Source of the DNA: Bacteroidaceae bacterium
Lineage (GTDB): Bacteria; Bacteroidota; Bacteroidia; Bacteroidales; Bacteroidaceae
NCBI GenBank assembly: GCA_011959205.1
Contig: BLLV01000303.1
Coordinates: forward strand, 1 to 42,499
Length of the DNA: 42,499 bases
Direction of reading: 5' to 3'
Shown: piece after piece, positions 1 through 8,883 of the stretch
How the letters are laid out: each line of letters opens with the position of its first letter
How positions within the stretch are numbered: position 1 is the stretch's first letter
Program-made: the position numbers and the translations under genes
The notes under the pieces: generated by a model
The model's input: the letters and a program-made list of their open reading frames with translations, nothing else
What the model was told of the DNA's origin: nothing
Databases searched by the model: none

Positions 1-1690
1 TAGCCATAAAATAGACAAGACTTTTTCCCCATCCTGTTTTCTGTACAACCAAAGTTCTTCTTCCCGGCAAACTGCTTTTCTTCCATTTGCTTTATTTATC
101 GGTATATCTATGAGTATTACCGCTTTTCCAGTTTTGGCCCGTATCATTCAAGAACGGAATATGACACGAAAACCCGTGGGAATTCTTACGATAGCATCTG
201 CAGCCAATGATGACGTGACGGCTTGGTGTTTGCTGGCGGTTGTCATTGCTATTACAAAAGCAGGAACGTTGGGAGGCGCTTTGTATACAGTTCTTCTTAC
301 ATTTGTCTACATAGCTGTGATGTTTGTGATTGTCCGTCCGTTTTTAAAGAAAATCGGCACACTCTATTCCAATAAAGAAGTTATAAACAAGACCTTTGTC
401 AGTTTTATATTTTTGGTTTTGATTGTATCGGCGGCTATTACGGAAATTTTGGGGATTCATGCTTTGTTTGGTGCTTTTATGGCAGGTGTGGTCATGCCTT
501 CCAATTTTGGTTTCCGTAAGGTAATGATGGAGAAGGTTGAGGATATAGCATTGGTTTTTTTCCTACCGTTATTTTTTGCTTTTACAGGATTACGCACACA
601 AATAGGATTGATTAATACACCGGAACTATGGTGTGTATGCCTGCTATTGATTACCGTAGCGGTTGTTGGAAAATTTGGTGGATGTGCTGTGGCTTCCCGT
701 TTGGTGGGTGAATCGTGGAAAGATAGTTTCACCATAGGTACTTTAATGAATACTCGCGGATTGATGGAATTGGTGGCATTGAATATCGGTTATGAGTTGG
801 GAGTACTTCCTCCATCTATTTTTGTTATTCTGATTATCATGGCTTTGGTTACGACTTTTATGACGACACCTTTATTGAATTTGGTAGAATGGGGCTTTGC
901 GGCAAGAGAGCAAAAAAAGATTTTGCAACGGAAATTGCTTTTGTTTTTTGGACGTCCCGAAACAGGTGGTAAGCTATTATCGGTATACAAATTGCTCTTT
1001 GGGAAACAACTTTCTTATCATCAGATAATTGCAGCTCATTATACTACTGGCACCGATGTGACCCCCACCAGTGTTGAGCAATTTTTTGAAGAAAGTTTTA
1101 TTCCTGTTGAAAAACAGGCGGAACACTTGAATATACACATAGAAAAGCGGTATAGGGTTACTGATAATCTGGTGTCTGATATGATTTCCACTGTAGAAGC
1201 GGAGTCACCGGATATTTTGTTGTTGGGGGCAGGCCCTCGTTTCATGACTGACGGTGAAAAGTCAATGACTTCTTTTTTTGGTTTATTTCGTAAAAAGGTG
1301 GATGATGTGTTAGAACATGCTTCTTGTCCTGTCGCCATCTTTGTAAATCGTGACTATCATGATGGAGATGAGCTGGCTGTATTGATAAATGGAAGTATGG
1401 ATCGTTTCCTTTTCGCCCATGTGCACCATTTATTAGAAAATGGAGACAGTTTTATTCGTTTATATTATTTCAGCGATGGAAGTGAAGAATATATGGAACA
1501 AATACATAAAATCAATAAGCAATATGCAAATAGGGTGCACCTGTATTCCTTGGACAAGATGGAGGATTTAGCTTTGCCGGCCATTCATGGGTTACTTATT
1601 TTAAGCTATGATACTTGTGTGGGAATTGCCGCCAATGAAAAAGTATTTAAAGCACTTCCTTCTTTATTGGTAATGAAGGATGCATCTTAA
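1..1690 (+). CDS. CPA2-type Na+(K+)/H+ antiporter, 3' part (5' end outside window)
   Basis: Membrane cation/proton antiporter of the CPA2 (KefB/NapA-like) family. The frame is open from the first bases of the window: the residues before the internal ATG at 110 read as a natural membrane segment (FALFIGISMSITAFPVLAR), so the true start lies upstream and 110 is not the start. The N-terminal part visible here carries the family's SITAFPVLARI and NDDVTAW segments (the Asp-Asp pair is the ion-binding site of the family), then several hydrophobic helices up to about 300 residues into the ATG-numbered frame. The remaining 230 residues are soluble and look like universal-stress-protein repeats (for example SPDILLLGAG, then HASCPVAIFVNRD), a common cytoplasmic tail in this family. 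The gene converges on the acidic-protein gene, with a terminator between. The ion preferred cannot be read from the sequence. Confidence 0.9.
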   Translation, partial: SHKIDKTFSPSCFLYNQSSSSRQTAFLPFALFIGISMSITAFPVLARIIQERNMTRKPVGILTIASAANDDVTAWCLLAVVIAITKAGTLGGALYTVLLTFVYIAVMFVIVRPFLKKIGTLYSNKEVINKTFVSFIFLVLIVSAAITEILGIHALFGAFMAGVVMPSNFGFRKVMMEKVEDIALVFFLPLFFAFTGLRTQIGLINTPELWCVCLLLITVAVVGKFGGCAVASRLVGESWKDSFTIGTLMNTRGLMELVALNIGYELGVLPPSIFVILIIMALVTTFMTTPLLNLVEWGFAAREQKKILQRKLLLFFGRPETGGKLLSVYKLLFGKQLSYHQIIAAHYTTGTDVTPTSVEQFFEESFIPVEKQAEHLNIHIEKRYRVTDNLVSDMISTVEAESPDILLLGAGPRFMTDGEKSMTSFFGLFRKKVDDVLEHASCPVAIFVNRDYHDGDELAVLINGSMDRFLFAHVHHLLENGDSFIRLYYFSDGSEEYMEQIHKINKQYANRVHLYSLDKMEDLALPAIHGLLILSYDTCVGIAANEKVFKALPSLLVMKDAS

Positions 1691-1711
1691 AAAGAACAGA
1701 AGAAATATAAT

Positions 1712-1748
1712 AAAGATGCGCATCCCCTGCATAAAGATACGCATCTTT
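1712..1748. terminator. bidirectional intrinsic terminator
   Basis: A 9-base-pair stem AAAGATGCG / CGCATCTTT with a 19-base loop lies in the 76-base gap between two convergent genes. It has T-rich sequence after the right arm and A-rich sequence before the left arm, so it can end transcripts from both sides. Confidence 0.7.
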
Positions 1749-1766
1749 TATCTTATTGTGACATTA

Positions 1767-2102
1767 TTAATCTACTTGCCCCAATGAATTCCCATATTCC
1801 ATTTCCCCTTGGACTACAAAGAATACATCATCGGGCTCATAAGGCCCCATTCCGTCTTTCTTGGCTTCCTTGACTATGTAATTCACAATTTCATCTTGAT
1901 CAATATTAATGTATCCCTCTTCATCAGGTTGTACATCAAGACATCCGCTGGAGGTATAGTAATCCACAATCACATCAAGGATATAATACAAATCATCGTC
2001 CGTGAATTTATCTTTCAAATCCTGAGGCAGATAATTTTTGATAAACTCTATTGTTTTTTGATCATCCTCATCTTCCAATAAGAAATCATCTTCCATTCCC
2101 AT
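1767..2102 (-). CDS. small acidic conserved-type hypothetical protein
   Basis: I do not recognise a named family. The 111-residue protein is strongly acidic (31 Asp/Glu, about 28 %), with an Asp/Glu-rich N terminus (EDDFLLEDEDD) followed by predicted helices. It has no signal peptide, membrane segment or obvious catalytic motif. The frame starts MGMEDD, so a start two residues later is also possible. It lies 37 bases downstream of trxA on the same strand with no terminator between them, so co-transcription with trxA is likely. It is probably a soluble cytoplasmic protein; function unknown. Confidence 0.75.
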   Translation of the reverse strand: MGMEDDFLLEDEDDQKTIEFIKNYLPQDLKDKFTDDDLYYILDVIVDYYTSSGCLDVQPDEEGYINIDQDEIVNYIVKEAKKDGMGPYEPDDVFFVVQGEMEYGNSLGQVD

Positions 2103-2139
2103 AGTCGTACATATTAAAGGGGTGAATATTGTTTTTTTA

Positions 2140-2454
2140 TTACAGTAAAGCTTTTATTTTTTCTTCCAGCTGGGCTTTGGTCACAGCACCTACAGTTTTG
2201 TCCTTCACTTCACCGTCTTTAATGAAAAGAACTGTAGGAATGTTACGTACACCAAATTTACCGGTCAGTTCGTCGTTATCGTCCACGTCGCACTTTCCGA
2301 TGATTACCTGATCCTTATATTGTTCAGCCAGAGCTTCAACATCCGGAGCTATTTTCTTGCAAGGGCCACACCATGTTGCCCAAAAATCAACTACTACAGG
2401 TTTGCCTGATGCCAGCAATTCCTCAAAATTGCCATCTTTAATTTCTAGTGCCAT
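2140..2454 (-). CDS. trxA: thioredoxin
   Basis: Cytosolic thiol-disulfide oxidoreductase of 104 residues, the usual thioredoxin length. The redox motif WCGPC is at residues 28-32, preceded by the conserved DFWATWC context, and the cis-proline is Pro73 in NIPT. No signal peptide is present, so this is the cytoplasmic form rather than one of the exported thioredoxin-like proteins common in Bacteroidetes. One additional cysteine (Cys55) lies outside the active site. The gene is 41 bases downstream of dnaE on the same strand, but a good -7 element sits directly at the dnaE stop codon, so it probably has its own promoter as well as read-through from dnaE. Confidence 0.97.
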   Translation of the reverse strand: MALEIKDGNFEELLASGKPVVVDFWATWCGPCKKIAPDVEALAEQYKDQVIIGKCDVDDNDELTGKFGVRNIPTVLFIKDGEVKDKTVGAVTKAQLEEKIKALL

Positions 2455-2487
2455 AATTTATTATACTTATTATTTAAAATGTTAGCG

Positions 2488-2495
2488 CAAATATA
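2488..2495 (-). promoter_or_regulatory. -7 element for trxA
   Basis: On the minus strand this reads TATATTTG, a full match to the Bacteroidetes -7 consensus TAnnTTTG, 34 bases upstream of the trxA ATG and abutting the dnaE stop codon. No clear -33 TTTG is seen at the expected distance. Confidence 0.55.
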
Positions 2496-5400
2496 CTAAT
2501 TAATTTTGTATGAGAGCCGCGGTTGACTCTTTAAATAAGTCATAATCTCTTTTTGAACCGAAACTTTCATGGTACGCGACATCAGATTGACATACATTTG
2601 CCCATCCTCATCCATCACATGGAAATAAAGTTCCACATTTCCGGGATTTGCCTTGATTAATGCAGAGAATTCCGTTATCAGTTCTTCATTCAATGCAGAC
2701 AAAGGGGCGGAAATAGTAATCTTCTCTATAATCTTTTCCTTTACTTCGGGCAACAATTCAATGGTGCTTATCTTCACTTCCCATTCTTCTTGCCGCCATT
2801 GTTTTGGTTGGCATTTCCCTCGCATAAATAAAAACATACCGATCATAAAAAAGTTCTTCCTCTCCACCCATTCATTGCCGAAGAAAGCAAATTCCGCCGA
2901 GCCTGAATAATCTTCCACCTTGGCAATGCCGTATGGTTTTCCCGTCTTGGTGTATCCCTCACGCACAGCTGTCACAATTCCCCCCATAGTTAAGTCTTTG
3001 TTCTGCAAAGGAGTTAAATCGGCAAGTTCCGCCATGTGGGCAGTACACACGTTCTCTAATATGACAGCATACTCATCCAACGGGTGGGCAGAAAGATAGA
3101 TACCTACCAAATCGCGTTCCTTATTCAAACGTTCCAAATCCCCCCATGCAAGAGAGGGAATGATTTCGGGAGTAGCAATATCTACCTGGTTCTCACCTCC
3201 AAACAATGAATTTGCAGCTGCGGCTTTATCCATCTGATACTTATTTCCATAACGGACCAAAACTTCGGTAAAGGTTTCATCCTTAGCGTTCTTTACAAAG
3301 AAGTCTTCACGCTTAATTCCCGTAAAACTATCAAAGGCACCTGCCAAAGCCAGGTTTTCTATATTCTTACGATTGCAAGCCGAGAGGTTTACACGTTGTA
3401 CAAAATCGAAGATATCTTTATATGCTCCATTTCTCTCACGTTCTTGAAGGATAGACTGCACAGCATTTTCGCCCACTCCCTTAATGGCTCCTAACCCAAA
3501 ACGGATATCCCCTTTACGGTTCACAGAAAACTTCAGATAACTTTCATTCACATCGGGACCCTTGGTCATGATGCCAGTTGCCTTGCTCTCGTCCATCAAT
3601 TTGGTAATTTCCGTGATATTCGAGATATTCCGGCTCATCGTAGCCGCCATATATTCCGCCGGATAGTTCGCTTTCAGGAAAGCAGTCTGATACGCCACCC
3701 ATGAATAGCAAGTAGCATGAGATTTATTGAATGCGTATGAAGCAAACTTTTCCCAGTCTCCCCAAATTTTCTCCAGCACTTTAGGTTCATGACCATTCTT
3801 TCGCCCACCTTCAATAAACTTAGGCTTCATGTGATCCAGTTTGTCTCTTAGTTTCTTACCCATCGCTTTACGCAGGGCATCGGATTCACCACGAGTGAAA
3901 TCCGCCAACAAACGTGACAAAAGCATGACCTGCTCCTGATATACCGTAATGCCATACGTATCTTTCAGGTATTTCTCCATGACAGGAATATCGTACTCAA
4001 TAGGCTTACGGCCATGTTTACGGTCGATAAAGTCCGGAATATAATCCATAGGCCCCGGACGATAAAGGGCATTCATCGCAATCAGATCCTCAAAAGTACT
4101 AGGTTCCAATTCGCGCAAATATTTCTGCATACCGGCAGATTCGAACTGGAATGTACCAATTGTCCGCCCTTCACTATAAAGAGCATAAGTAGGAGGGTCC
4201 GAAATGTCAACCTCATCAATATCCAAGACAATCCCTTTACTATGTTTGATATTCTCAATCGCCTCTTTGATGATAGATAGGGTCTTCAGCCCCAAAAAGT
4301 CCATCTTGATCAATCCGGTGTCTTCAATAACCGAACCTTCATACTGAGTCACCAGCATTTTTTCACCGGTTTCCTTATCATCTGCCGTACTTACAGGCAC
4401 CCAGTCCGTTATATCATCTCGACATATAATGGTACCGCACGCGTGCACGCCTGTATTACGGACATTCCCCTCCAACATCTTTGCATACTTTATCGTATCA
4501 CGCAATATAGGATCGGGTGATACTTCCGCAGCCTGTAATTCCGGAACGTATGCTATGGCATTAGGCAAATTCATTTTCTTATCAGGAATCTTATCCGGAA
4601 CCAATTTACACAAACGGTCGGACTCCGACAAAGGTAATTTCTGTACACGAGCCACATCCTTGATAGCCAGTTTGGTTGCCATCGTACCGTAAGTAATGAT
4701 ATGCGCCACTTTTTCCTGACCATATTTTTCGGTTACCCAATTCAACACCCGTCCACGACCATCATCATCAAAATCCACATCAATATCAGGCAAAGAAATA
4801 CGGTCGGGATTTAAAAAACGTTCGAACAGCAAATCGTATGCGATCGGGTCTATTTTAGTGATACCTAAGCAATATGCTACGGCAGAACCTGCCGCCGATC
4901 CGCGTCCCGGACCTACAGACACGTCCAATTCTTCACGCGCGGCACGGATAAAATCCTGCACAATCAAGAAATAACCGGGAAAACCCATCGTCTTCATAAT
5001 ATGGAGCTCGAACTTGATCCGTTCCTGCACTTCCTCGCTCAAGACTTCTCCGTAACGCTTGTGCGCACCTTCCAATGCTAATTTCTTCAGATAATCAGCT
5101 TCCAGTTTAATACGATAGAGTTTGTCATAACCACCTAGTTTCTCTATTTTGGCTTTGGCGGCCTCCTCATTCATCACCACGTTACCGTTTTCATCTTGAG
5201 TGAACTCATCAAACAAGTCCTTTTCTGTATATCTCTTCCGATACCCCTCTTCTGTTCCAAAATCTTCAGGAATAGCAAAAGTAGGCATAATCGGCGCATG
5301 ATCTATACTATAAAACTCCACCTGGTCACAAATATCCACCGTATTTGAAAGAGCTTCAGGAACATCGGCGAAAATTTCATTCATCTCGGCACGTGTCTTC

Positions 5401-6293
5401 ATCCACTCTTGCTTTGAATAGAGCATACGGTTCGGATCATCCAAGTCCTTGCCCGTACTCAGGCAGATCAGCCGGTCGTGTGCTTCCGCATTCTCTTCAT
5501 CTACAAAATGGACGTCATTGGTACACACCAACTTGACATTGAATTTCTTGGAATACTCTATCAGCTTTTCGTTAGCAATTTGCTGCAATTTATAAGCTTC
5601 ATGATTCGCACGGGGAACCGTTGCTTTATGACGTTGCAATTCCAAATAGAAATCATCGCCGAATACACGTTTATACCATCGGATAGCCTCCTCTGCCTCT
5701 TCATATTTCCCGGCTATTATATTTCTAGGCACTTCGCCGGCAATACACGCTGTACAGACAATCAGCCCCTCATGGTATTTTTCCAATTCCACACGGTCGG
5801 TACGCGGACGCATATAGAACCCTTCCGTCCATGCCTTTGACACTAATTTTATGAGGTTATGGTATCCTTTTTCATTTTTAGCAAGCACCACCAGGTGATA
5901 ACCGCTTTGATCGGGTTTTCCTTCTTTGTTAAACAAACGACGGCGTGCCACATACATCTCACAACCGAAAATCGGTTTAAACAGTTTCTTCTTTGCCGCT
6001 TCCAACTTCTCTTTGCAAGCTGCAAGTTCCGCCTCGGGATTCCCACATTCCACCGCACCTTTTTCCAATCCGGCTATTTTTTTCTTCAAATCCTTTATCT
6101 CACCATTCGTTCCGCCATTCTTCTTATTCACATAATTGAAGAATTCCTTGATACCGAACATATCGCCATGGTCTGTTACGGCTATACCTTTCATACCATC
6201 AGCCATAGCCTTGTCTACCAAACGTGAAATAGACGCCTGGCCATCAAGGATGGAATACTGGGTATGAACATGTAAATGGACAAAATCCTGCAT
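2496..6293 (-). CDS. dnaE: DNA polymerase III subunit alpha
   Basis: Replicative DNA polymerase, 1265 residues (family C, DnaE type). It starts directly with the PHP domain (HLHVHTQYS at residues 7-15, TDHGD near 40). The catalytic aspartates lie in PDIDVDFDDD near residues 501-511, and the GDSDALRKAMGKK segment is near 800. A helix-hairpin-helix (GLGAIKGVGENA) is near 930, and an OB-fold domain (LTMGGIVTAVREGYTKTG) is near 1100. The PHP domain contains an extra charged, heptad-like helical stretch at about residues 58-105, rich in Lys and Glu, between two conserved PHP segments. PHP-type histidines and acids (for example NDVHF and EAHD near 255-270) are retained. It is the first gene of a minus-strand run with trxA and the acidic protein, and its promoter is well formed. 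Confidence 0.98.
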   Translation of the reverse strand: MQDFVHLHVHTQYSILDGQASISRLVDKAMADGMKGIAVTDHGDMFGIKEFFNYVNKKNGGTNGEIKDLKKKIAGLEKGAVECGNPEAELAACKEKLEAAKKKLFKPIFGCEMYVARRRLFNKEGKPDQSGYHLVVLAKNEKGYHNLIKLVSKAWTEGFYMRPRTDRVELEKYHEGLIVCTACIAGEVPRNIIAGKYEEAEEAIRWYKRVFGDDFYLELQRHKATVPRANHEAYKLQQIANEKLIEYSKKFNVKLVCTNDVHFVDEENAEAHDRLICLSTGKDLDDPNRMLYSKQEWMKTRAEMNEIFADVPEALSNTVDICDQVEFYSIDHAPIMPTFAIPEDFGTEEGYRKRYTEKDLFDEFTQDENGNVVMNEEAAKAKIEKLGGYDKLYRIKLEADYLKKLALEGAHKRYGEVLSEEVQERIKFELHIMKTMGFPGYFLIVQDFIRAAREELDVSVGPGRGSAAGSAVAYCLGITKIDPIAYDLLFERFLNPDRISLPDIDVDFDDDGRGRVLNWVTEKYGQEKVAHIITYGTMATKLAIKDVARVQKLPLSESDRLCKLVPDKIPDKKMNLPNAIAYVPELQAAEVSPDPILRDTIKYAKMLEGNVRNTGVHACGTIICRDDITDWVPVSTADDKETGEKMLVTQYEGSVIEDTGLIKMDFLGLKTLSIIKEAIENIKHSKGIVLDIDEVDISDPPTYALYSEGRTIGTFQFESAGMQKYLRELEPSTFEDLIAMNALYRPGPMDYIPDFIDRKHGRKPIEYDIPVMEKYLKDTYGITVYQEQVMLLSRLLADFTRGESDALRKAMGKKLRDKLDHMKPKFIEGGRKNGHEPKVLEKIWGDWEKFASYAFNKSHATCYSWVAYQTAFLKANYPAEYMAATMSRNISNITEITKLMDESKATGIMTKGPDVNESYLKFSVNRKGDIRFGLGAIKGVGENAVQSILQERERNGAYKDIFDFVQRVNLSACNRKNIENLALAGAFDSFTGIKREDFFVKNAKDETFTEVLVRYGNKYQMDKAAAANSLFGGENQVDIATPEIIPSLAWGDLERLNKERDLVGIYLSAHPLDEYAVILENVCTAHMAELADLTPLQNKDLTMGGIVTAVREGYTKTGKPYGIAKVEDYSGSAEFAFFGNEWVERKNFFMIGMFLFMRGKCQPKQWRQEEWEVKISTIELLPEVKEKIIEKITISAPLSALNEELITEFSALIKANPGNVELYFHVMDEDGQMYVNLMSRTMKVSVQKEIMTYLKSQPRLSYKIN

Positions 6294-6319
6294 AATCGTT
6301 ACTCTCCTAAAAAATTTTC

Positions 6320-6351
6320 TAAAGATACTCCGCTTTCATAAAACCTGCAAA
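6320..6351 (-). promoter_or_regulatory. promoter of dnaE
   Basis: Read on the minus strand: -33 TTTG (6348-6351), a 20-base spacer, then -7 TATCTTTA (6320-6327, one mismatch to TAnnTTTG), 27 bases before the dnaE ATG. Confidence 0.65.
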
Positions 6352-6428
6352 AAGATAAAGAAGAAGTTATCAACATTCGCTTTTTTTATCTTAAAAGGAG
6401 TTGAAATAGGCATTTCTAACAACTTTTA

Positions 6429-6460
6429 TTTGCAGAGTTTTCAAAATAAGTTTATTTTTG
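6429..6460 (+). promoter_or_regulatory. promoter of psd-pssA operon
   Basis: -33 TTTG at 6429-6432, a 20-base spacer, then -7 TATTTTTG at 6453-6460, a perfect Bacteroidetes-type promoter. It puts the transcript start just before the ATG at 6485 and argues against the in-frame upstream start at 6458, which lies inside the -7 element. Confidence 0.75.
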
Positions 6461-6484
6461 CACGATAATTGGTTTTATACAATC

Positions 6485-7171
6485 ATGAATCGGCTGAAGA
6501 AATTAAAGAAAATAAGACTACATAGAGAAGGAACAAGCATTTTAATTGTCAGTGCCATCCTATTAATTGGCATCAATGCCCTGTTGTTTTGGGGAATTGA
6601 GTGCAAAGTTCCGTTTTATATATTTGCCGCCGCAAGTATCGTTGTTTACCTGTTAATGGTTAACTTTTTCCGGTGCCCTATCAGACTGTTCGAGCACGAC
6701 ACCGAAAAAATAGTAGTAGCCCCGGCAGACGGAAAAATAGTAGTTATAGAAGAAGTAGACGAACATGAATATTTTCATGACCGCCGGTTAATGATTTCTA
6801 TTTTTATGAGCATTGTCAATGTACATGCCAATTGGTATCCCGTAGACGGAGTAGTGAAACATGTAGACCATCATAACGGTAAATTTATGAAAGCATGGTT
6901 GCCTAAGGCCAGTACGGAAAACGAGCGTTCCATGGTCGTTATTGAGACTCCCGAAGGGCATACCGTCATGGCGCGCCAAATAGCAGGTGCCGTTGCCCGC
7001 CGCATTGTGACCTACGCTGAAGCCGGAGAAGATTGCTACATTGACGAACACATGGGTTTTATTAAATTCGGCTCGCGTGTAGATGTTTACCTGCCAATAG
7101 GTACTGAAGTCTGTGTCCAAATGGGACAAGCTACCGTAGGTAACGAAACTGTCATTGCTAAACTAAAATAA
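6485..7171 (+). CDS. psd: phosphatidylserine decarboxylase
   Basis: Makes phosphatidylethanolamine from phosphatidylserine; pyruvoyl enzyme at the inner membrane. The protein is 228 residues, the length of the short Psd class. Two hydrophobic segments (about 20-40 and 43-62) anchor the N terminus. The family's [15 protein letters not shown] block is present, as is the self-cleavage site FGSR, with Gly196-Ser197 as the expected cleavage point that turns the serine into the pyruvoyl group. The start at 6485 is chosen because the upstream in-frame codons overlap the promoter. pssA follows after 11 bases and supplies the substrate, so the two form one pathway operon. Confidence 0.95.
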   Translation: MNRLKKLKKIRLHREGTSILIVSAILLIGINALLFWGIECKVPFYIFAAASIVVYLLMVNFFRCPIRLFEHDTEKIVVAPADGKIVVIEEVDEHEYFHDRRLMISIFMSIVNVHANWYPVDGVVKHVDHHNGKFMKAWLPKASTENERSMVVIETPEGHTVMARQIAGAVARRIVTYAEAGEDCYIDEHMGFIKFGSRVDVYLPIGTEVCVQMGQATVGNETVIAKLK

Positions 7172-7182
7172 GAAAACCACCC

Positions 7183-7890
7183 ATGGCAAATTGTATCACG
7201 CGCCACATTCCTAATGCGGTAACTTGCTGTAATCTATTCTCCGGCTGTATTGCCAGTGTCATGGCATTTAATGAAAACTATACCTTGGCCATCTCTTTTA
7301 TTATACTAGGTGCTGTATTCGATTTCTTTGACGGCATGCTGGCACGTTTGTTTAAAGTATCAGGCCCTTTAGGAAAAGAATTAGACTCGTTGGCCGATGA
7401 CATCACTTTTGGATTCGCTCCTTCCGCTGTTGTCTTTTCGCTATTTAAAGAGGTACACTATCCCGATTTTCTATTGCCTGTTGCCGATTACATGCCTTAT
7501 AGCGCATTCCTTATTTCCGTATTTTCAGCTTTGCGTTTAGGCAAGTTCAATATTGACCCACGCCAGAGCAGTAGTTTTATCGGTATGCCCACTCCGGCTA
7601 ATGCTTTATTTTGGGGATCATTGACTGTAGGAGCACATTCTTTCCTGGTTTCCGATTCTTTTAACGCTGCATATCTTTTCATTTTGGTAGTTATTATGTC
7701 ATTATTGCTGGTGGCAGAAATCCCAATGTTCTCATTAAAATTCAAGAGTCTTGCCTGGAAACAGAACAAGGTCAGCTATATTTTCCTCATTGTATGCATT
7801 CCCCTGCTGGTTTTCTTTAAAATCAGCAGTTTTGCAGCCATCATCCTGTGGTATATCATTCTATCTCTTTTAACTAAAAAAAGAGCGTAA
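7183..7890 (+). CDS. pssA: CDP-diacylglycerol--serine O-phosphatidyltransferase
   Basis: Integral membrane enzyme that joins CDP-diacylglycerol and serine to give phosphatidylserine, the substrate of the neighbouring Psd. The CDP-alcohol phosphotransferase signature DGx2ARx8Gx3Dx3D is complete: D50 G51, A54 R55, G64, D68 and D72 (DGMLARLF then GPLGKELDSLADD). The rest of the 235 residues is a series of hydrophobic helices, as expected of the polytopic PssA type. It starts 11 bases after psd, and a small membrane-protein gene follows 51 bases downstream. Confidence 0.96.
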   Translation: MANCITRHIPNAVTCCNLFSGCIASVMAFNENYTLAISFIILGAVFDFFDGMLARLFKVSGPLGKELDSLADDITFGFAPSAVVFSLFKEVHYPDFLLPVADYMPYSAFLISVFSALRLGKFNIDPRQSSSFIGMPTPANALFWGSLTVGAHSFLVSDSFNAAYLFILVVIMSLLLVAEIPMFSLKFKSLAWKQNKVSYIFLIVCIPLLVFFKISSFAAIILWYIILSLLTKKRA

Positions 7891-7941
7891 ACAATAGGCG
7901 TGGCACGCTTGTTGTATGTGATATATAAAAAAGAAATTACT

Positions 7942-8202
7942 ATGTTTGGATTTTTAGGCTTTCTACTTATTATTTTCCTGCTGATTGTTTTTATCGGCTT
8001 CACTATATTGGGGAACATTCTGCGTGTATTGCTCGGAATCGGCAAGCGTACCCCCTATCAGAATCAAACGAATGACAAGAATGAGAACTTTGCAGAATCC
8101 TCTCCATCTTCTTCAAACAAACGTTCTCATTCATCGGAAAACAGAAAAAAAATCTTCGATGATGATGAAGGAGAGTATGTAGATTATGAAGAGGTGAAAT
8201 AA
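7942..8202 (+). CDS. small single-pass membrane protein, DUF4834-like
   Basis: An 86-residue protein with one strongly hydrophobic N-terminal segment (about residues 2-33), then a polar, Ser- and Asn-rich linker and an acidic C-terminal tail ending YVDYEEVK. This layout matches the small DUF4834 proteins of Bacteroidetes as I remember them. The start at 7942 puts the hydrophobic segment at the N terminus; an in-frame GTG at 7900 would add 14 polar residues and is less likely. It is the third gene after psd and pssA and is probably co-transcribed, which hints at a membrane-linked role, but function is unknown. It ends three bases from the convergent deaminase gene. Confidence 0.75.
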   Translation: MFGFLGFLLIIFLLIVFIGFTILGNILRVLLGIGKRTPYQNQTNDKNENFAESSPSSSNKRSHSSENRKKIFDDDEGEYVDYEEVK

Positions 8203-8205
8203 GAA

Positions 8206-8640
8206 TTATCGTTTTTTCTTAAAGAAATCTTTCATCAATCGGGCACATTCATCAGCTAGTATCCCTTTTACCACGATCGTCTTTGGATGCAAAGCATCGG
8301 GAGCATATTTTTGATATCCCCTCTTCGGATCTTCAGCACCGAATACAAGTTTTCCTGTCTGTGCCCAAGCTATGGCACCGGCACACATCACACACGGCTC
8401 CACGGTGACATACAAGGCACATTCATTCAGGTATTTCCCCCCCAATGTATTAGCCGCGGCAGTGACAGCCTGCATTTCGGCGTGAGCGGTAACATCATTC
8501 AATGTTTCTGTCAGATTATGCCCGCGGCCAATGATGCGGTCACGACAAACCACTACCGCCCCCACCGGAACCTCTCCCTGTTCAGCGGCTTTCACAGCCT
8601 CCATCAAGGCTTGTTTCATGTAATAAATATCATCTGCCAT
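8206..8640 (-). CDS. nucleoside deaminase, TadA/guanine deaminase-like
   Basis: Zinc-dependent CDA-fold deaminase, 144 residues. The catalytic signature is complete: H53-A54-E55 (TAHAEMQAV) and P81-C82-x-x-C85 (EPCVMCAGAI), giving the His/Cys/Cys zinc site and the proton-shuttling Glu. The length and the context around the PCxxC motif fit TadA, the tRNA adenosine-34 deaminase that makes inosine in the anticodon, though free-base deaminases of the same fold cannot be excluded. It begins one base after the stop of the 77-residue gene upstream on the same strand, so the two are surely one transcript. Confidence 0.9.
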   Translation of the reverse strand: MADDIYYMKQALMEAVKAAEQGEVPVGAVVVCRDRIIGRGHNLTETLNDVTAHAEMQAVTAAANTLGGKYLNECALYVTVEPCVMCAGAIAWAQTGKLVFGAEDPKRGYQKYAPDALHPKTIVVKGILADECARLMKDFFKKKR

Positions 8641-8641
8641 C

Positions 8642-8875
8642 TTATCTTCTCATATCATGTTCATTAAACAACGTAGGATAATCCTCTTCCATCTTCTGAT
8701 GGATAAAAGTCAATACTGTTTCGCGCAACCAACGCGCCTTATTGGTTATCTTATATTTTTTAAGATAACAATCCACAATCCGCACCTCCTCCTCACTCAT
8801 CAGACATACCATGCGCTGTTTGCGTTTAGGGGTCGATGCCGGTACTTTCACTCTCTTTTTTACATTGTTTGCCAT
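8642..8875 (-). CDS. small basic protein, possible ribbon-helix-helix DNA-binding protein
   Basis: A 77-residue protein with a very basic N terminus (VKKRVKVPASTPKRKQR). It is followed by a short strand (RMVCLMS), then SEEEVRIVDCYLKKY and NKARWLRETVLTFIHQ, which read as two helices. This strand-helix-helix order, with polar residues before the first helix and an arginine-rich second helix start, resembles MetJ/Arc/CopG-type ribbon-helix-helix proteins. The start is set at the ATG at 8875; the longer in-frame extension runs through the divergent promoter region. It sits directly upstream of the deaminase gene with one base between. The fold assignment is inference; it may be a regulator of this divergent region. 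Confidence 0.7.
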   Translation of the reverse strand: MANNVKKRVKVPASTPKRKQRMVCLMSEEEVRIVDCYLKKYKITNKARWLRETVLTFIHQKMEEDYPTLFNEHDMRR

Positions 8876-8883
8876 ATTCTCTG

